A stretch of DNA of 64,000 nucleotides, taken from NCBI RefSeq assembly GCF_014196055.1, contig NZ_JACICY010000010.1, positions 1 through 64,000 on the forward strand. Reading direction: 5' to 3'. Under the pieces are notes generated by a model. It saw only the letters and a program-made list of their open reading frames with translations, was not told where the DNA came from and made no database searches. The position numbers and the translations under genes were made by a program. This DNA comes from Novosphingobium hassiacum. Lineage in GTDB: Bacteria; Pseudomonadota; Alphaproteobacteria; Sphingomonadales; Sphingomonadaceae. Of this stretch, positions 9,303 through 18,454 are shown one piece after another. Each line of letters starts with the position of its first letter. Position 1 is the first letter of the stretch.

Positions 9303-10565
9303 TCAGATTTCGAGTGAGCAGGCAACGCGGGAACCAGGCGCAAAGTGGATCGGCATGGACTCCCAGCCATTGATCGTGCCGACCGACCGATAACGCTGGG
9401 ACGCAGCACGATCGACTTCCCATTCCGGAATGCGGGCGAACATCTGCGCGATCATTTCCTCGAACATCATTCGCGCAAAGGAAGACCCGATGCAGCGATG
9501 GATTCCGGAACCGAACGCGAGGTGCCGGTTGGAGCTGCGATCGAACTGCACTTCGTCGGGTTTTTCGAAAATCTCGGGATCACGATTGGCGGCGGCCCAC
9601 GCCAGCATCACCCGGTCGCCCTGCTCAAGATCCTGTCCGTTTATCGCGGTGTCTTGGGTGACATTGCGGGCGAGGCAGTGAATCGGCGTGAAGAATCGCA
9701 GAAATTCCTCGCGCGCGAAGGGAATGAGCGACGGGTCCGCCATCAGCCGGGCTTTTGCCTCTGGATGATCTGCCAGATAGGCCAGTGCGTGCGTGGTCAG
9801 CGCCGTGGTCGTATCGACCCCGCCGATGATGATGTTGTTGGCAAGCGAAAGCACTTCATCGAGACTCAGCTTGCGCCCGTCCACCTGTTGATGCGCGAAG
9901 AACGACAACAGGTTGTCCTCTTCAGGCTGGTCCTTGTAGCGCACGAACTCCTCGGCGCAGCGCCGGAAGATCCATTCCACACCTGCGACGACGGAGGCGT
10001 ACTCGGGCGCTTCCTTCGGTGTAAACACCATGGCGTGCAGCGGATCGGCGAACTCCCGCCATTCGGAAAGCGGCAACCCCATCATCTTCATGGTGACCAT
10101 CGCCGGGACCGGACCGGTGAAGTCGTTGACGAGATCCATCTCGCCCGTCTCAATCACGCGATTCAGCAGGGCCGTGGCATAGAGCCGCGCATCGTCGCGG
10201 AAAGCTTCGACAGCCTTGGGCGCGAAGCGGCGGTTGATGAACCCGCGTAGGGCATTCCATTCAGGCGGGTCCGATTCCACCGGCAATCCCCGGGGAATTG
10301 GGGTGAACGGGATGGTAATGCCGCCGCTGCCCGTGCCAGTTTGCGGATCGAAGGACTTGTGGCTGGAGAAGCTGCCCGTATCGCGCGCCATGTCAACCAC
10401 TGCGGCATAGGATGTGGCGACCCAGAAGCCGCCATGGTGTTCGGTCCAGCCTACGGGGCACTTTTCGCGCATGTCGCGGAACTCGGCCACCCAGTTGTCG
10501 GCATGTTCGGGCGATTCATGATCGAAGGCGATCGGGTTGGCTTTGCTGCCAAACTGCGTGTTCAT
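9303..10565 (-). CDS. Bacterial class I cytochrome P450
   Basis: A 420-residue soluble P450. The haem-binding loop FGSGIHRCIG has the proximal Cys358, the I-helix oxygen-activation motif GGVDTTT is at 248-254 (Asp251, Thr252), and the K-helix ExxR is Glu287/Arg290. No membrane anchor is present. It inserts one oxygen atom into a substrate C-H bond using electrons from the ferredoxin encoded immediately upstream (27-base gap). No ferredoxin reductase lies in the window, so that partner must come from elsewhere. The CYP family cannot be assigned by eye; context suggests an aliphatic or terpenoid substrate. Confidence 0.94.
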   Translation of the reverse strand: MNTQFGSKANPIAFDHESPEHADNWVAEFRDMREKCPVGWTEHHGGFWVATSYAAVVDMARDTGSFSSHKSFDPQTGTGSGGITIPFTPIPRGLPVESDPPEWNALRGFINRRFAPKAVEAFRDDARLYATALLNRVIETGEMDLVNDFTGPVPAMVTMKMMGLPLSEWREFADPLHAMVFTPKEAPEYASVVAGVEWIFRRCAEEFVRYKDQPEEDNLLSFFAHQQVDGRKLSLDEVLSLANNIIIGGVDTTTALTTHALAYLADHPEAKARLMADPSLIPFAREEFLRFFTPIHCLARNVTQDTAINGQDLEQGDRVMLAWAAANRDPEIFEKPDEVQFDRSSNRHLAFGSGIHRCIGSSFARMMFEEMIAQMFARIPEWEVDRAASQRYRSVGTINGWESMPIHFAPGSRVACSLEI

Positions 10566-10592
10566 CCTGTAATTCCTTTGTAGCCGCAGGGG

Positions 10593-10787
10593 TCACCCGA
10601 TCACGACGATGGCCTGTTCGGGACAGGCATCGAACGCGCGGCGCACTGCGTCTTCCTGATCGGTCGGAACGTCTTCAAACCGCGGTTCCGCGCAGCCGTC
10701 CTCGTCGCTCAAGACAAAGGCCTGCGGGGCATAGAGCACGCACATGCCCTGCCCCACGCAGCGGCGGCGATCGACGCCGACTTTCAC
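10593..10787 (-). CDS. [3Fe-4S] ferredoxin, P450 redox partner
   Basis: A 64-residue ferredoxin starting with GTG at 10787 that overlaps the phosphotransferase stop codon (GTGA), so translation is probably coupled. The cysteine pattern is CVGQGMC (C-x5-C) followed later by ACPEQAI. The missing fourth cysteine is typical of the small 3Fe-4S ferredoxins that feed P450s. The acidic character (DEDG, EDVPTDQED) also fits. A longer frame reaching 10961 only overlaps the phosphotransferase and is rejected. It should deliver electrons to the P450 encoded next to it. Confidence 0.88.
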   Translation of the reverse strand: MKVGVDRRRCVGQGMCVLYAPQAFVLSDEDGCAEPRFEDVPTDQEDAVRRAFDACPEQAIVVIG

Positions 10788-11947
10788 TTCCCAGCCAGAC
10801 ACGCATCGAGCGACGCATGATCGTCGATCGCCGTCAGGAGTCGGTTCAGGAACTCGCGCGTCGTGCGCAGCGGCTGCATATCGGGCATACCCTCTGCCGG
10901 ACAAAGCGTGATCGTCCAGAAGGCAAGAGCCGACATCAATTGCTGACGCAGTGCGGCCCATACCTGATCGATCGGTTCGCGCGGCACACCGCGCTCTGCC
11001 ATCAGATCAAGGTAGAGCTCGACAAGGTCTTTTTCCCAAGCCCGGCGGTTGTCGATCGTGAGAGCCGTGGTCATCGTATAGATCAGATCGCGCGACCAGT
11101 GGCCAACGGTCGTTATCTGCCAGTCGCTGAGCCCCATTGCGCCGTCATTCGCGATGTACCAATTCTTGAGATGGACATCGCAATGGATCAGCGTCTGCGG
11201 CAAATTGTCGTGTTGTGCCACCGAGGCCATGGTGGCCGGCCAGATTTCGCTTCTGCGCGCAAACAGTCGCGCCGGCATGATATCCTCGCACTGTCCGAAT
11301 GCGCGGTCGCAACACGCTTCGAAATCGGGCGATGCAGCCATCATCCGCGCCCACCACTGCGGCCAGGTGATGAACGGCAATGTGGGTGAGCTGAGTTCCG
11401 GGCTTTGGTAGAAACGCGAATGAAGGTTGGCGAGCGTGCGGATCTGCTGCTCTGCAAGCTCCCGGGTCATCTCTGTCCTGTCGTCACAGAAAGTCGCCGC
11501 GCCGCGCAAGTCACGCAGCATGATCAATGAGGCGAAGTTTTCGGGATCGAAACTGGCGTAGAGACCTTCGGGTGCTTCGATTTCCATGCGGCCACGGACG
11601 AGGTTATAAAAATCCGCCTCAATCTGTGCCGCGCGCGACAGGCCCAGCACGAGCCGATTGTTCAGTGTCTCGGCAGCCTTGCAAAATACCGTAACGGGCA
11701 GACCTGCGTCACGCCCGGGGCTGTTGTATTCCAGCATGATGCGGCGGCGATTGGACGATCCGTCATCGCGTTCGTCAAAGCTGTGCGCAATCACCGCCGC
11801 ACCGCGATGGTCGCGGCACAGGACATCGGTAAGCCATGCATCGGTAATGGCGGCGTAGCTGTGCGGTACTTCGTCGCGGCGCGTAACCGGCATGTCCAGC
11901 GCTTCGCTTGCAAACAGTCCGGCAACCCTCTCGATTTCTATGTTCAT
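10784..11947 (-). CDS. Phosphotransferase of the APH/choline-kinase fold
   Basis: A 387-residue kinase-like protein. The catalytic loop HCDVHLKN gives the base Asp257 and metal ligand Asn262, the metal-binding Asp275 lies in LSDWQ, and Lys90 (TVFCKA) is the likely ATP-contacting lysine. The family phosphorylates small hydroxylated molecules, or in some catabolic clusters acts on hydroxylated lipids. It lies 32 bases after the ALDH gene and overlaps the ferredoxin gene, inside a P450 oxidation operon. This suggests that the substrate or an intermediate with a hydroxyl group is phosphorylated, or that the protein is a regulatory or resistance kinase. The acceptor is unknown. Confidence 0.82.
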   Translation of the reverse strand: MNIEIERVAGLFASEALDMPVTRRDEVPHSYAAITDAWLTDVLCRDHRGAAVIAHSFDERDDGSSNRRRIMLEYNSPGRDAGLPVTVFCKAAETLNNRLVLGLSRAAQIEADFYNLVRGRMEIEAPEGLYASFDPENFASLIMLRDLRGAATFCDDRTEMTRELAEQQIRTLANLHSRFYQSPELSSPTLPFITWPQWWARMMAASPDFEACCDRAFGQCEDIMPARLFARRSEIWPATMASVAQHDNLPQTLIHCDVHLKNWYIANDGAMGLSDWQITTVGHWSRDLIYTMTTALTIDNRRAWEKDLVELYLDLMAERGVPREPIDQVWAALRQQLMSALAFWTITLCPAEGMPDMQPLRTTREFLNRLLTAIDDHASLDACLAGK

Positions 11948-11979
11948 CTTATTTCCCGGTGCTGGATAGAGATTTGGTT

Positions 11980-13440
11980 TCAGGCAAGGTGCGCGGGTGC
12001 CGAGCGGAGCACCACCGATTTGGTTTCGAGGAACGGCATAAGGCCCTCCACCCCTCCCTCGCGGCCGATGCCCGACTGCTTGAAGCCGCCAAAAGCGATG
12101 TTGAAGAAATCTAGAGCATCGCCGTTTTGGCCGACGGTGCCGGTGCGCATCCCGCGGGCTACTCTGTAAGCGCGGTCGGCATCGGATGTGAAAACGCTGC
12201 CGGAAAGGCCGAACTCGGTATCGTTGGCGATATCGACCATGGCTGCTTCACTGTCGGCCGGGATAATGCTCAGGACCGGCCCGAAGATCTCCTCGCGCGC
12301 AATCGTCATATTGCTGGTGACATCACTGAAAAGGGTCGGTGCGACGAAAAAGCCATTGTCGATGTGGGCTGGCCGACCACCGCCGCAAACGAGAGTGGCA
12401 CCCTCGTTCCTGCCAGCGGCGATGTACTGTTCAACGCGGTCGCGCTGGCGGCTCATGGCAAGCGGCCCCATCTGCGTCCCCTGCTCCAGCGGATCGCCCA
12501 CCACGACTTGGCCGAGCCGGGCAGCGATTGCATCGGCAAGATCCCGCTGCCGGTCGCGAGAGATGATCACGCGCGTCAGCGATGCGCAAACCTGCCCGGT
12601 CATCAGCGTGGTGTTGCCCGCCATGACATCGGCAACAAGATCGAGATCGGCATCATCGAGCACGACGGCGGCGGATTTTCCGCCGAGTTCGAGTGTGCAC
12701 CGGGCGATCCTCTCGCCGCAAATCGAGGCGATGCGCTTTCCGGCAGCGCTCGAGCCTGTAAACGTGACCTTATCCACCGCCGGGTTGCGAACCAGAGTCT
12801 CGGATGCGGCGCGATCGGCCGTGAGCACATTGAGCACGCCGGGAGGCAATCCTGCGGCATGGGCCGCAGCTGCCACCGCGTATGCAGCGCTCGGCGCTTC
12901 GGGCGAGGCCTTGAGGATCACCGTGCAACCGGCCATCAGCGCCGGGGCGACTTTGTAGGCGATCAGCAATGGAGGCGCGTTCCAGGGAATGATCGCCGCA
13001 ACAACACCGACCGGCTCACGCACGAGCAGGCCGAAGTTGCCCGATTGCAGGGGCATGACCTTCTCGAATTCGAAACTGTCGGCAAGGGATGCGTAGAAAT
13101 GATAAGCGCTGGCCGCCCAAGCCGATACGCCTTCGGCCGCAGGCAAGATGATTCCCATCTCATTCGACCAGTCCCTGGCAATGGCGGGCGTCTGTGCCAT
13201 CAGGATGTCGCCGATGGCCCTGACGTAGCCCGCGCGCTCGGCCGGACTGGTGCTCGCCCACCCACCGCGATCAAAAGCCCTGCGCGCCGCCGTGACTGCG
13301 CTTGCAACATCTGCCTCAAGCGCTTCGGCAACTTCGGCGAAGAGAACTTCGGTGGATGGCGTGATGACACGGAACATCGCATCGGATGACGGTGCCACCC
13401 ATTTCCCATCGATGTAGAGCTTATCGGAATTCTCGATCAT
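11980..13440 (-). CDS. NAD(P)-dependent aldehyde dehydrogenase
   Basis: A 486-residue member of the ALDH superfamily. The oxyanion Asn154 is in IPWN, the general base Glu251 in LELGGKS, and the nucleophile Cys285 in TGQVCASLTR. The cofactor loop FTGSSAAGK is also present. It oxidises an aldehyde to a carboxylate. The start is ATG at 13440 after AAGGGA; 33 extra upstream codons rich in Arg/Pro are rejected. It is the first gene of the minus-strand operon with the kinase, ferredoxin, P450 and GMC genes, and is divergent from the second TonB receptor across a 413-base region. The acid it makes would be a substrate for the acyl-CoA ligases elsewhere in the window. Confidence 0.93.
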   Translation of the reverse strand: MIENSDKLYIDGKWVAPSSDAMFRVITPSTEVLFAEVAEALEADVASAVTAARRAFDRGGWASTSPAERAGYVRAIGDILMAQTPAIARDWSNEMGIILPAAEGVSAWAASAYHFYASLADSFEFEKVMPLQSGNFGLLVREPVGVVAAIIPWNAPPLLIAYKVAPALMAGCTVILKASPEAPSAAYAVAAAAHAAGLPPGVLNVLTADRAASETLVRNPAVDKVTFTGSSAAGKRIASICGERIARCTLELGGKSAAVVLDDADLDLVADVMAGNTTLMTGQVCASLTRVIISRDRQRDLADAIAARLGQVVVGDPLEQGTQMGPLAMSRQRDRVEQYIAAGRNEGATLVCGGGRPAHIDNGFFVAPTLFSDVTSNMTIAREEIFGPVLSIIPADSEAAMVDIANDTEFGLSGSVFTSDADRAYRVARGMRTGTVGQNGDALDFFNIAFGGFKQSGIGREGGVEGLMPFLETKSVVLRSAPAHLA

Positions 13441-13853
13441 TGCATCATCCCTTGCCGGCGGATCATGCCCCGGCTTATCGATTAGTATTCTAGCCCTTGG
13501 ACCATGAGCCTTGGCGGATGGTGCTGCTTTACGCGCCACGGCTCGCTGCTCCAGACCTAGCCGGGCAGTGGCAAATGCACAGGCCGAAGAGTTTCGACAT
13601 TGGCCCCTTCTGTTACGAAGTTCGCGTCACCCTATTGCCCAATGCGAGGAAGTGCTGCCCTAACAGCCAAGGACGTTCGATCTCGATTTGAGGGATCAGC
13701 GACAAGTGTGATGCGGAATGCCCGGCAAGATGCGGAAACTCGCTTGTAACGCGAGTGCAGCGTTTTCTGTCGCGCAAGTCCTCACCGGTCGTGCCGTCTT
13801 GTGGTTTTTGACAAGGCCGGGTCAACGATACTCGGTCATATGGGAGGGTATAA
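13441..13853. promoter_or_regulatory. Divergent promoter region between ALDH operon and second TonB receptor
   Basis: These 413 bases carry no convincing gene. They separate two divergent transcription units and should contain both promoters. Two inverted repeats are seen: ACTCGC (13738-13743) with GCGAGT (13751-13756), and TTGAC (13808-13812) with GTCAA (13821-13825). The second overlaps a TTGACA-like sequence but no well-spaced -10 box follows, so I do not call a promoter position. Confidence 0.5.
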
Positions 13854-16310
13854 ATGATCAGCAGGCAATTTGCCGCACAACTCATGTGCGGTGCAGCTTT
13901 CGTGTGCGGCTCGACAAGCGCACAGGCCGAGGCTCCCGCTGTGGAAGAACAGACGGCTGCAGCACCGGCGGACGGCGGGATTGTCGTTACCGCTCGTCGG
14001 CGCGAGGAAACGCTGATTTCCGCACCGGTGGTAGTCAGCGCAGTCAACGCCAAGGCAATCGAGGCGCGCGGCATCGTCAATCTTGACGGAATCGCGCGGA
14101 TCGTCCCACAGCTGATAATCGGTCCGCAGGCAGGCTCAGTTCAGGGCGGCAATATTTCGATCCGCGGCATTGCCGGTCCGGATTCCAACCCGTTTGGCGA
14201 TCAGGCCGTTTCCTTCGACATTGATGGCATACAGGTCGCCAAGGCCACCGTTCGCCGCATGACCGATTTCGACATGGCACAGGTCGAAGTCTACAAGGGG
14301 CCACAGGCGCTGTTTTTCGGCAAGAACAGCATGGCCGGCATCGTCAATATGCGCTCTGCCGACCCCGGCGATCACTTCGAGATGGGCATGAAGCTTGCGT
14401 ACGAACCCAACGCACGCGAAATGCGCGCCGAGGGCTTTGTCTCGGCACCATTGACCGAAAGTCTGGGCATCCGTCTTGCGGGTCAGTATTCGACCATGGA
14501 GGGTTGGCTGGTGGACCAGACCCCACGCAATTCGGTCTACTTCGATCAGGCGCGCAATCCCGATACGTCGAGCTATGGCCTGCGCGGCACGCTCACCTAT
14601 GACGGCGGCGATAGCTTCGATGCGCGTTTCAAGGTCAACTATGCCAAGGTCAAGGGCAATGGGCCCGCTGCGCTCAACGGCTTCGTCAGTTGTCCGTTCG
14701 GCGCCCGTCAATTCTCGTTCCTTCCTGCCGGTGCCGACAATGCGCAGTGCGGAGCCAGCAAGTACAATGTCAACGCCGGCTATGGCCCTAACCTCACCAA
14801 GCTGGGTGGCACGCTGAACCATTTCCGCGCCGATGGTCGCAATTTCCTCGACCAGCGGCAGATTCTGACCAGCCTGGTGCTGAATTTCCATCCCAGCGAC
14901 ACGCTGACGATCAGCACGGCTACTGGCTATTACGACGTCGATCTTGACCAGTGCCAAAACTACGAAAACAGCTACGCAGTGATCCTGCCGAGCTGCAACC
15001 AGCTGAGGAACAAGGAGTTCTCGCAGGAAATCAACATCAATACCGATTTTGACGGGCCGTTGAACTTCACTGGCGGTTTCTATTTCGGTGACACCAAAGC
15101 CACGACAGGTTCACTGACTTTCCTGTTCGCCAGCGGTTTCGACCTGTTGTTTCCGGGCTACGGCGGCGCCAATTCCCCCGCACAGGTCAACGATTACAGC
15201 TTGACCCAGGAAGGACGGGCCTATTCGGGATTCATCAGCGGCAGCTTCAAGCCGGTCGAACAGCTCGAAATCAGCGGCGGCGTGCGCTATTCGTACGAAA
15301 AGAAGCGCCTGACCGACGTTCGCACCGGCGGCGGCATTTCAGAGGTGTTCAATCCTGCCATATTCAAGCTTGTCCTGGATGACAGCACAAGGCTGCGGAC
15401 GACAGCACAAGGTGGCACGCTAACCAAGGACAGTGACAACTGGGACGACTTCTCGCCTGAAGCGACAATCACGTATCGGCCCAGCACGGCGCTGACCGTG
15501 TTCGCGTCGTACAAGCACGGCTTCCTGTCGGGCGGCTTCAACTCCAGCTCGGTCAATTTCTCGACTGCCAATCTGGATCTGAGCTATCGTCCGCAGACGA
15601 TCGAGGGCTTCGAAGGCGGCGTGAAAGCGATGCTTCTGGATGGCGCGCTGCTGTTCAATTCCGCAGTCTATTCCTATCGGGTCAAGGATCTGCAGGTCGT
15701 CAACTTTACGAACGCGACCAGCACGATCCGCAACGCTGCTGCTTCGAAGATCGATGGCGTCGAAGCCGATTTCACTTACCGCACACCACTCGACGGACTC
15801 ACGATCAATGGTGCGGCGGCGTACAACAAGGCTCGCTATTCCAGCTTCCCGGCTGCACCATGCTATAATGGGCAAACACCTGCACAGGGCTGCAACGCTG
15901 CCGGAACGCAGAATCTGGCGGGCGCCCCCGTGGCACGTTCGCCCGAATTGAACCTGCAAGCGGGCATGGTCTATGAGCGCGAACTGGGCGCCTCCTACAA
16001 GCTCGGCCTCAACGCCAATCTGATGCACTCGTCCAGCTACCTGACCGATGCAACGGCTGCCCCCAACGGTCGCCAGCCAGCATACACGATGATCGATGCG
16101 GGGCTTCGCTTCGGTGCGCGCGACGACAGGTGGACGCTGTCGGTTATCGGCCGAAACCTGACCGACAAGCACGTCTTCTATGCCAGCACCGACGTACCCT
16201 TCACCGGCAGCGGCACCGGAACGGCAACAGGCGTTTTGGGCGATCGTTTCGCCTCGATAGGGCGTGGTCGCGAAGTGCTGGTTCAGATGGCCTACCGCTT
16301 CGGCCAATAA
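13854..16310 (+). CDS. TonB-dependent outer-membrane receptor (paralogue B)
   Basis: An 818-residue receptor with a signal peptide (residues 1-24, CGAAFVCGSTSAQA), the segment IVVTARRREETLIS, a plug domain with DSNPFGDQAVSFDIDG and VEVYKGPQALFFGKNS, and a barrel ending LVQMAYRFGQ. It starts after GGGAGGG. It is strikingly similar to the receptor at 1782-4247 along the whole plug, so the two arose by duplication, yet they lie on opposite strands on either side of the P450 operon. It is followed after 67 bases by a PQQ dehydrogenase, repeating the receptor/quinoprotein pairing seen on the left. Confidence 0.93.
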   Translation: MISRQFAAQLMCGAAFVCGSTSAQAEAPAVEEQTAAAPADGGIVVTARRREETLISAPVVVSAVNAKAIEARGIVNLDGIARIVPQLIIGPQAGSVQGGNISIRGIAGPDSNPFGDQAVSFDIDGIQVAKATVRRMTDFDMAQVEVYKGPQALFFGKNSMAGIVNMRSADPGDHFEMGMKLAYEPNAREMRAEGFVSAPLTESLGIRLAGQYSTMEGWLVDQTPRNSVYFDQARNPDTSSYGLRGTLTYDGGDSFDARFKVNYAKVKGNGPAALNGFVSCPFGARQFSFLPAGADNAQCGASKYNVNAGYGPNLTKLGGTLNHFRADGRNFLDQRQILTSLVLNFHPSDTLTISTATGYYDVDLDQCQNYENSYAVILPSCNQLRNKEFSQEININTDFDGPLNFTGGFYFGDTKATTGSLTFLFASGFDLLFPGYGGANSPAQVNDYSLTQEGRAYSGFISGSFKPVEQLEISGGVRYSYEKKRLTDVRTGGGISEVFNPAIFKLVLDDSTRLRTTAQGGTLTKDSDNWDDFSPEATITYRPSTALTVFASYKHGFLSGGFNSSSVNFSTANLDLSYRPQTIEGFEGGVKAMLLDGALLFNSAVYSYRVKDLQVVNFTNATSTIRNAAASKIDGVEADFTYRTPLDGLTINGAAAYNKARYSSFPAAPCYNGQTPAQGCNAAGTQNLAGAPVARSPELNLQAGMVYERELGASYKLGLNANLMHSSSYLTDATAAPNGRQPAYTMIDAGLRFGARDDRWTLSVIGRNLTDKHVFYASTDVPFTGSGTGTATGVLGDRFASIGRGREVLVQMAYRFGQ

Positions 16311-16316
16311 GCAACG

Positions 16317-16346
16317 AAAGGCGGCGGGCAGCGTCTCGCCGCCTTT
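16317..16346 (+). terminator. Hairpin between TonB receptor B and the PQQ dehydrogenase
   Basis: A perfect ten-base-pair stem, AAAGGCGGCG (16317-16326) with CGCCGCCTTT (16337-16346), encloses a ten-base loop six bases after the receptor stop codon. The tail is TTTCCC rather than a long T run, so partial termination or mRNA stabilisation is as likely as full termination; the PQQ gene begins 31 bases later. Confidence 0.6.
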
Positions 16347-16377
16347 CCCTGCGAGCCATTATCATCAAAGGTCCATC

Positions 16378-18444
16378 GTGAGAGAAACGATCGCAGCCGC
16401 AAATGTTATTGCAACGTTGGCCCTTGCTGTGATGCAACCGGCATGGGCAGCAGGTTCCGCAAGTACCCAAACGGAAGTGCCGGTTGGCGATTGGCCGGGC
16501 TATGGCAGAACGCTCGACGAATTGCATTTCAGCCCGTTGGCACTGATCGATGTCAACTCCGTTGCGCGACTCGGGCTTGCCTGGAGTATGGACCTGCCTG
16601 TCGGTAATCCGGTGAGCGCGCCCATCGCGGTGGATGGCATCCTTTATACCTCGACAGGCTATTCCGTCGTCCGCGCGATCGACGCGACCAATGGCCGGTT
16701 ACTGTGGACGTTCGATCCCGCAGCCGCAGAAGCGGCTGGCGAGAAACTGCGCATGAACTGGGGGAGCCGCGGGGTCGCCTGGTGGAATGGCAAGATATAC
16801 GTCGCGACCGCTGACGGCCGCCTCATCGCGCTCAATGCAAAAACGGGCAGACCCGTGTGGAGCGTCCTGACTGTTGGCAAGGATGATGGTCGCACCGTCA
16901 CGGGCGCCCCGCGCATCTATGATGGCAAAGTCGTTATTGGCCATGGCGGCGCCGACACCTCGCCCATTCGCGGCTATGTCACCGCTTACGACGCCAATGA
17001 CGGACGGCAGCTCTGGCGGTTTCATACAGTTCCGGGCAACCCAGCCGATGGCTTTGAATCCGATGCAATGGAGATGGCGAGCAAGACTTGGCGTGGTGAA
17101 TGGTGGAAGCATGGCGGCGGCGGCACCGCGTGGAACAGTTTTGCTTACGATCCTGATCTGAAGACGATCTACATTGGCACAGGCAACGGTTCGCCATGGA
17201 ATCACCGTATCCGCAGCGAGGGCAAGGGTGACAATTTGTTCCTGTGTTCGGTGGTCGCACTCGACGCCGAAACCGGCAAATACAAGTGGCACTACCAGTT
17301 CAATCCCGGCGAGACCTGGGACTACAACGCCGCAATGGATATCCATCTGGCCACGCTCAGCATTGCCGGAAAGCCCCGAAAGGTTCTGATCGAGGCGCCC
17401 AAGAACGGCTTCGTCTACGTGATCGATCGGGTGACAGGGGCCTTCATTTCGGCCGATCCCATCGCTCGCGTGACTTGGGCGAGCGGGATCGACCCTGTCA
17501 GCGGCAGGCCCATCGAAAACCCCGAAGCCCGCTATGATAATGGCAGCAGCTTCGAACTTTGGCCCAGTCCGCATGGCGCGCACACATGGCTGCCATCGGC
17601 CTACGATCCCGCAGCAGGGCTGGTCTACATCCCGGTGATGGACGCCAGCTATAGTTTCTCCGACAAGGGCATCGATTCCCGGCGCTGGCGCCATCCCGCG
17701 CACATCGAATGGGCCGCCGGAGTGAACGTGGCGCGCGCAGGCGGCGCTGGCAGCTACCTGCTGGCATGGGACCCGGTGAAACGTCGGGAAGCATGGAAGG
17801 TGCCGACCCCGGCCTTATGGAACGGTGGCGTTCTGGCAACGGGCGGCAGTCTCGTCTTCCAAGGACAATCAGCCGGAAAATTCGTCGCCTATGCCGCCGC
17901 AACCGGAAAGCCGCTCTGGTCGTTCGATGCGCATGTGCCGGTGCTTGCACCACCGATCACCTTCACCGCCAAAGGCCGCCAATATGTGACCGTCCTTGCA
18001 GGCACCGGTGGCACTGCCGGAATATCAGCCGACGATCTGGCCATGCCGGTCGACTACCGCACGCAGCCCCGCCGCATTCTTACCTTTGCCTTGGGCGGAA
18101 GGGCCAGAATCACCCCGCCTGCAAGGCCTGCACCTGTCGTCGTCGATGCGGCATTCCTGCGCGATATGCCCGCCATGCAGCGCGGTGGTGCCTTGTTCGG
18201 CAAGCGCTGCTTCTCGTGCCACGGGCTGCCCGGCAAATCAGGAGGCACTGCCCCGGATCTGGCGCGTTCTGAGGTCCCGCCAGATCGCGATGTTTTCGAA
18301 GCGGTTGTTAGAGACGGTGGACTGGCTGGCAACGGAATGCCCCGCTTTGCCGAACTGAGCGATGCCGAACTGGCCGATATCCGCCAGTTCATTCGCGCCA
18401 TGACCGACCAAGCGGCGGCACGACCGGGCGCAACCATGCCCTGA
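16378..18444 (+). CDS. PQQ-dependent quinohaemoprotein alcohol dehydrogenase (type II-like)
   Basis: A 688-residue periplasmic enzyme with a signal peptide (residues 1-25, ending MQPAWAA), an eight-bladed PQQ propeller (GDWPGYGRTLDELHFSPL, then blades such as LIALNAKTGRPVW and VVALDAETGKYKW), and a C-terminal cytochrome c with CFSCH near residue 610. This is the type II arrangement, with direct electron transfer from PQQ to haem. The adjacent-cysteine pair normally preceding the NRGVA segment is not seen: residues 124-133 read LRMNWGSRGV. The start is GTG at 16378 after AAAGG; upstream ATG codons lie inside the receptor gene. It probably oxidises an alcohol group of the imported compound. Confidence 0.88.
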   Translation: MRETIAAANVIATLALAVMQPAWAAGSASTQTEVPVGDWPGYGRTLDELHFSPLALIDVNSVARLGLAWSMDLPVGNPVSAPIAVDGILYTSTGYSVVRAIDATNGRLLWTFDPAAAEAAGEKLRMNWGSRGVAWWNGKIYVATADGRLIALNAKTGRPVWSVLTVGKDDGRTVTGAPRIYDGKVVIGHGGADTSPIRGYVTAYDANDGRQLWRFHTVPGNPADGFESDAMEMASKTWRGEWWKHGGGGTAWNSFAYDPDLKTIYIGTGNGSPWNHRIRSEGKGDNLFLCSVVALDAETGKYKWHYQFNPGETWDYNAAMDIHLATLSIAGKPRKVLIEAPKNGFVYVIDRVTGAFISADPIARVTWASGIDPVSGRPIENPEARYDNGSSFELWPSPHGAHTWLPSAYDPAAGLVYIPVMDASYSFSDKGIDSRRWRHPAHIEWAAGVNVARAGGAGSYLLAWDPVKRREAWKVPTPALWNGGVLATGGSLVFQGQSAGKFVAYAAATGKPLWSFDAHVPVLAPPITFTAKGRQYVTVLAGTGGTAGISADDLAMPVDYRTQPRRILTFALGGRARITPPARPAPVVVDAAFLRDMPAMQRGGALFGKRCFSCHGLPGKSGGTAPDLARSEVPPDRDVFEAVVRDGGLAGNGMPRFAELSDAELADIRQFIRAMTDQAAARPGATMP

Positions 18445-18454
18445 GGGTCGTTCC

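Noticed and set aside
12127..13389. A 420-codon plus-strand frame opposite the aldehyde dehydrogenase
   Set aside because: The ALDH has all catalytic residues; the opposite frame has no recognisable motif.
4809..13440. Identity as a polyethylene-glycol (peg) operon, because AraC, GMC, ALDH, TonB receptor and ligase types occur there too
   Set aside because: The P450, ferredoxin and kinase inside the operon and the different gene order do not fit the peg arrangement; similarity of families alone is not enough.
13808..13813. TTGACA as a -35 box for TonB receptor B
   Set aside because: No -10-like sequence is found at 16-18 bases; it is reported only as part of an inverted repeat.
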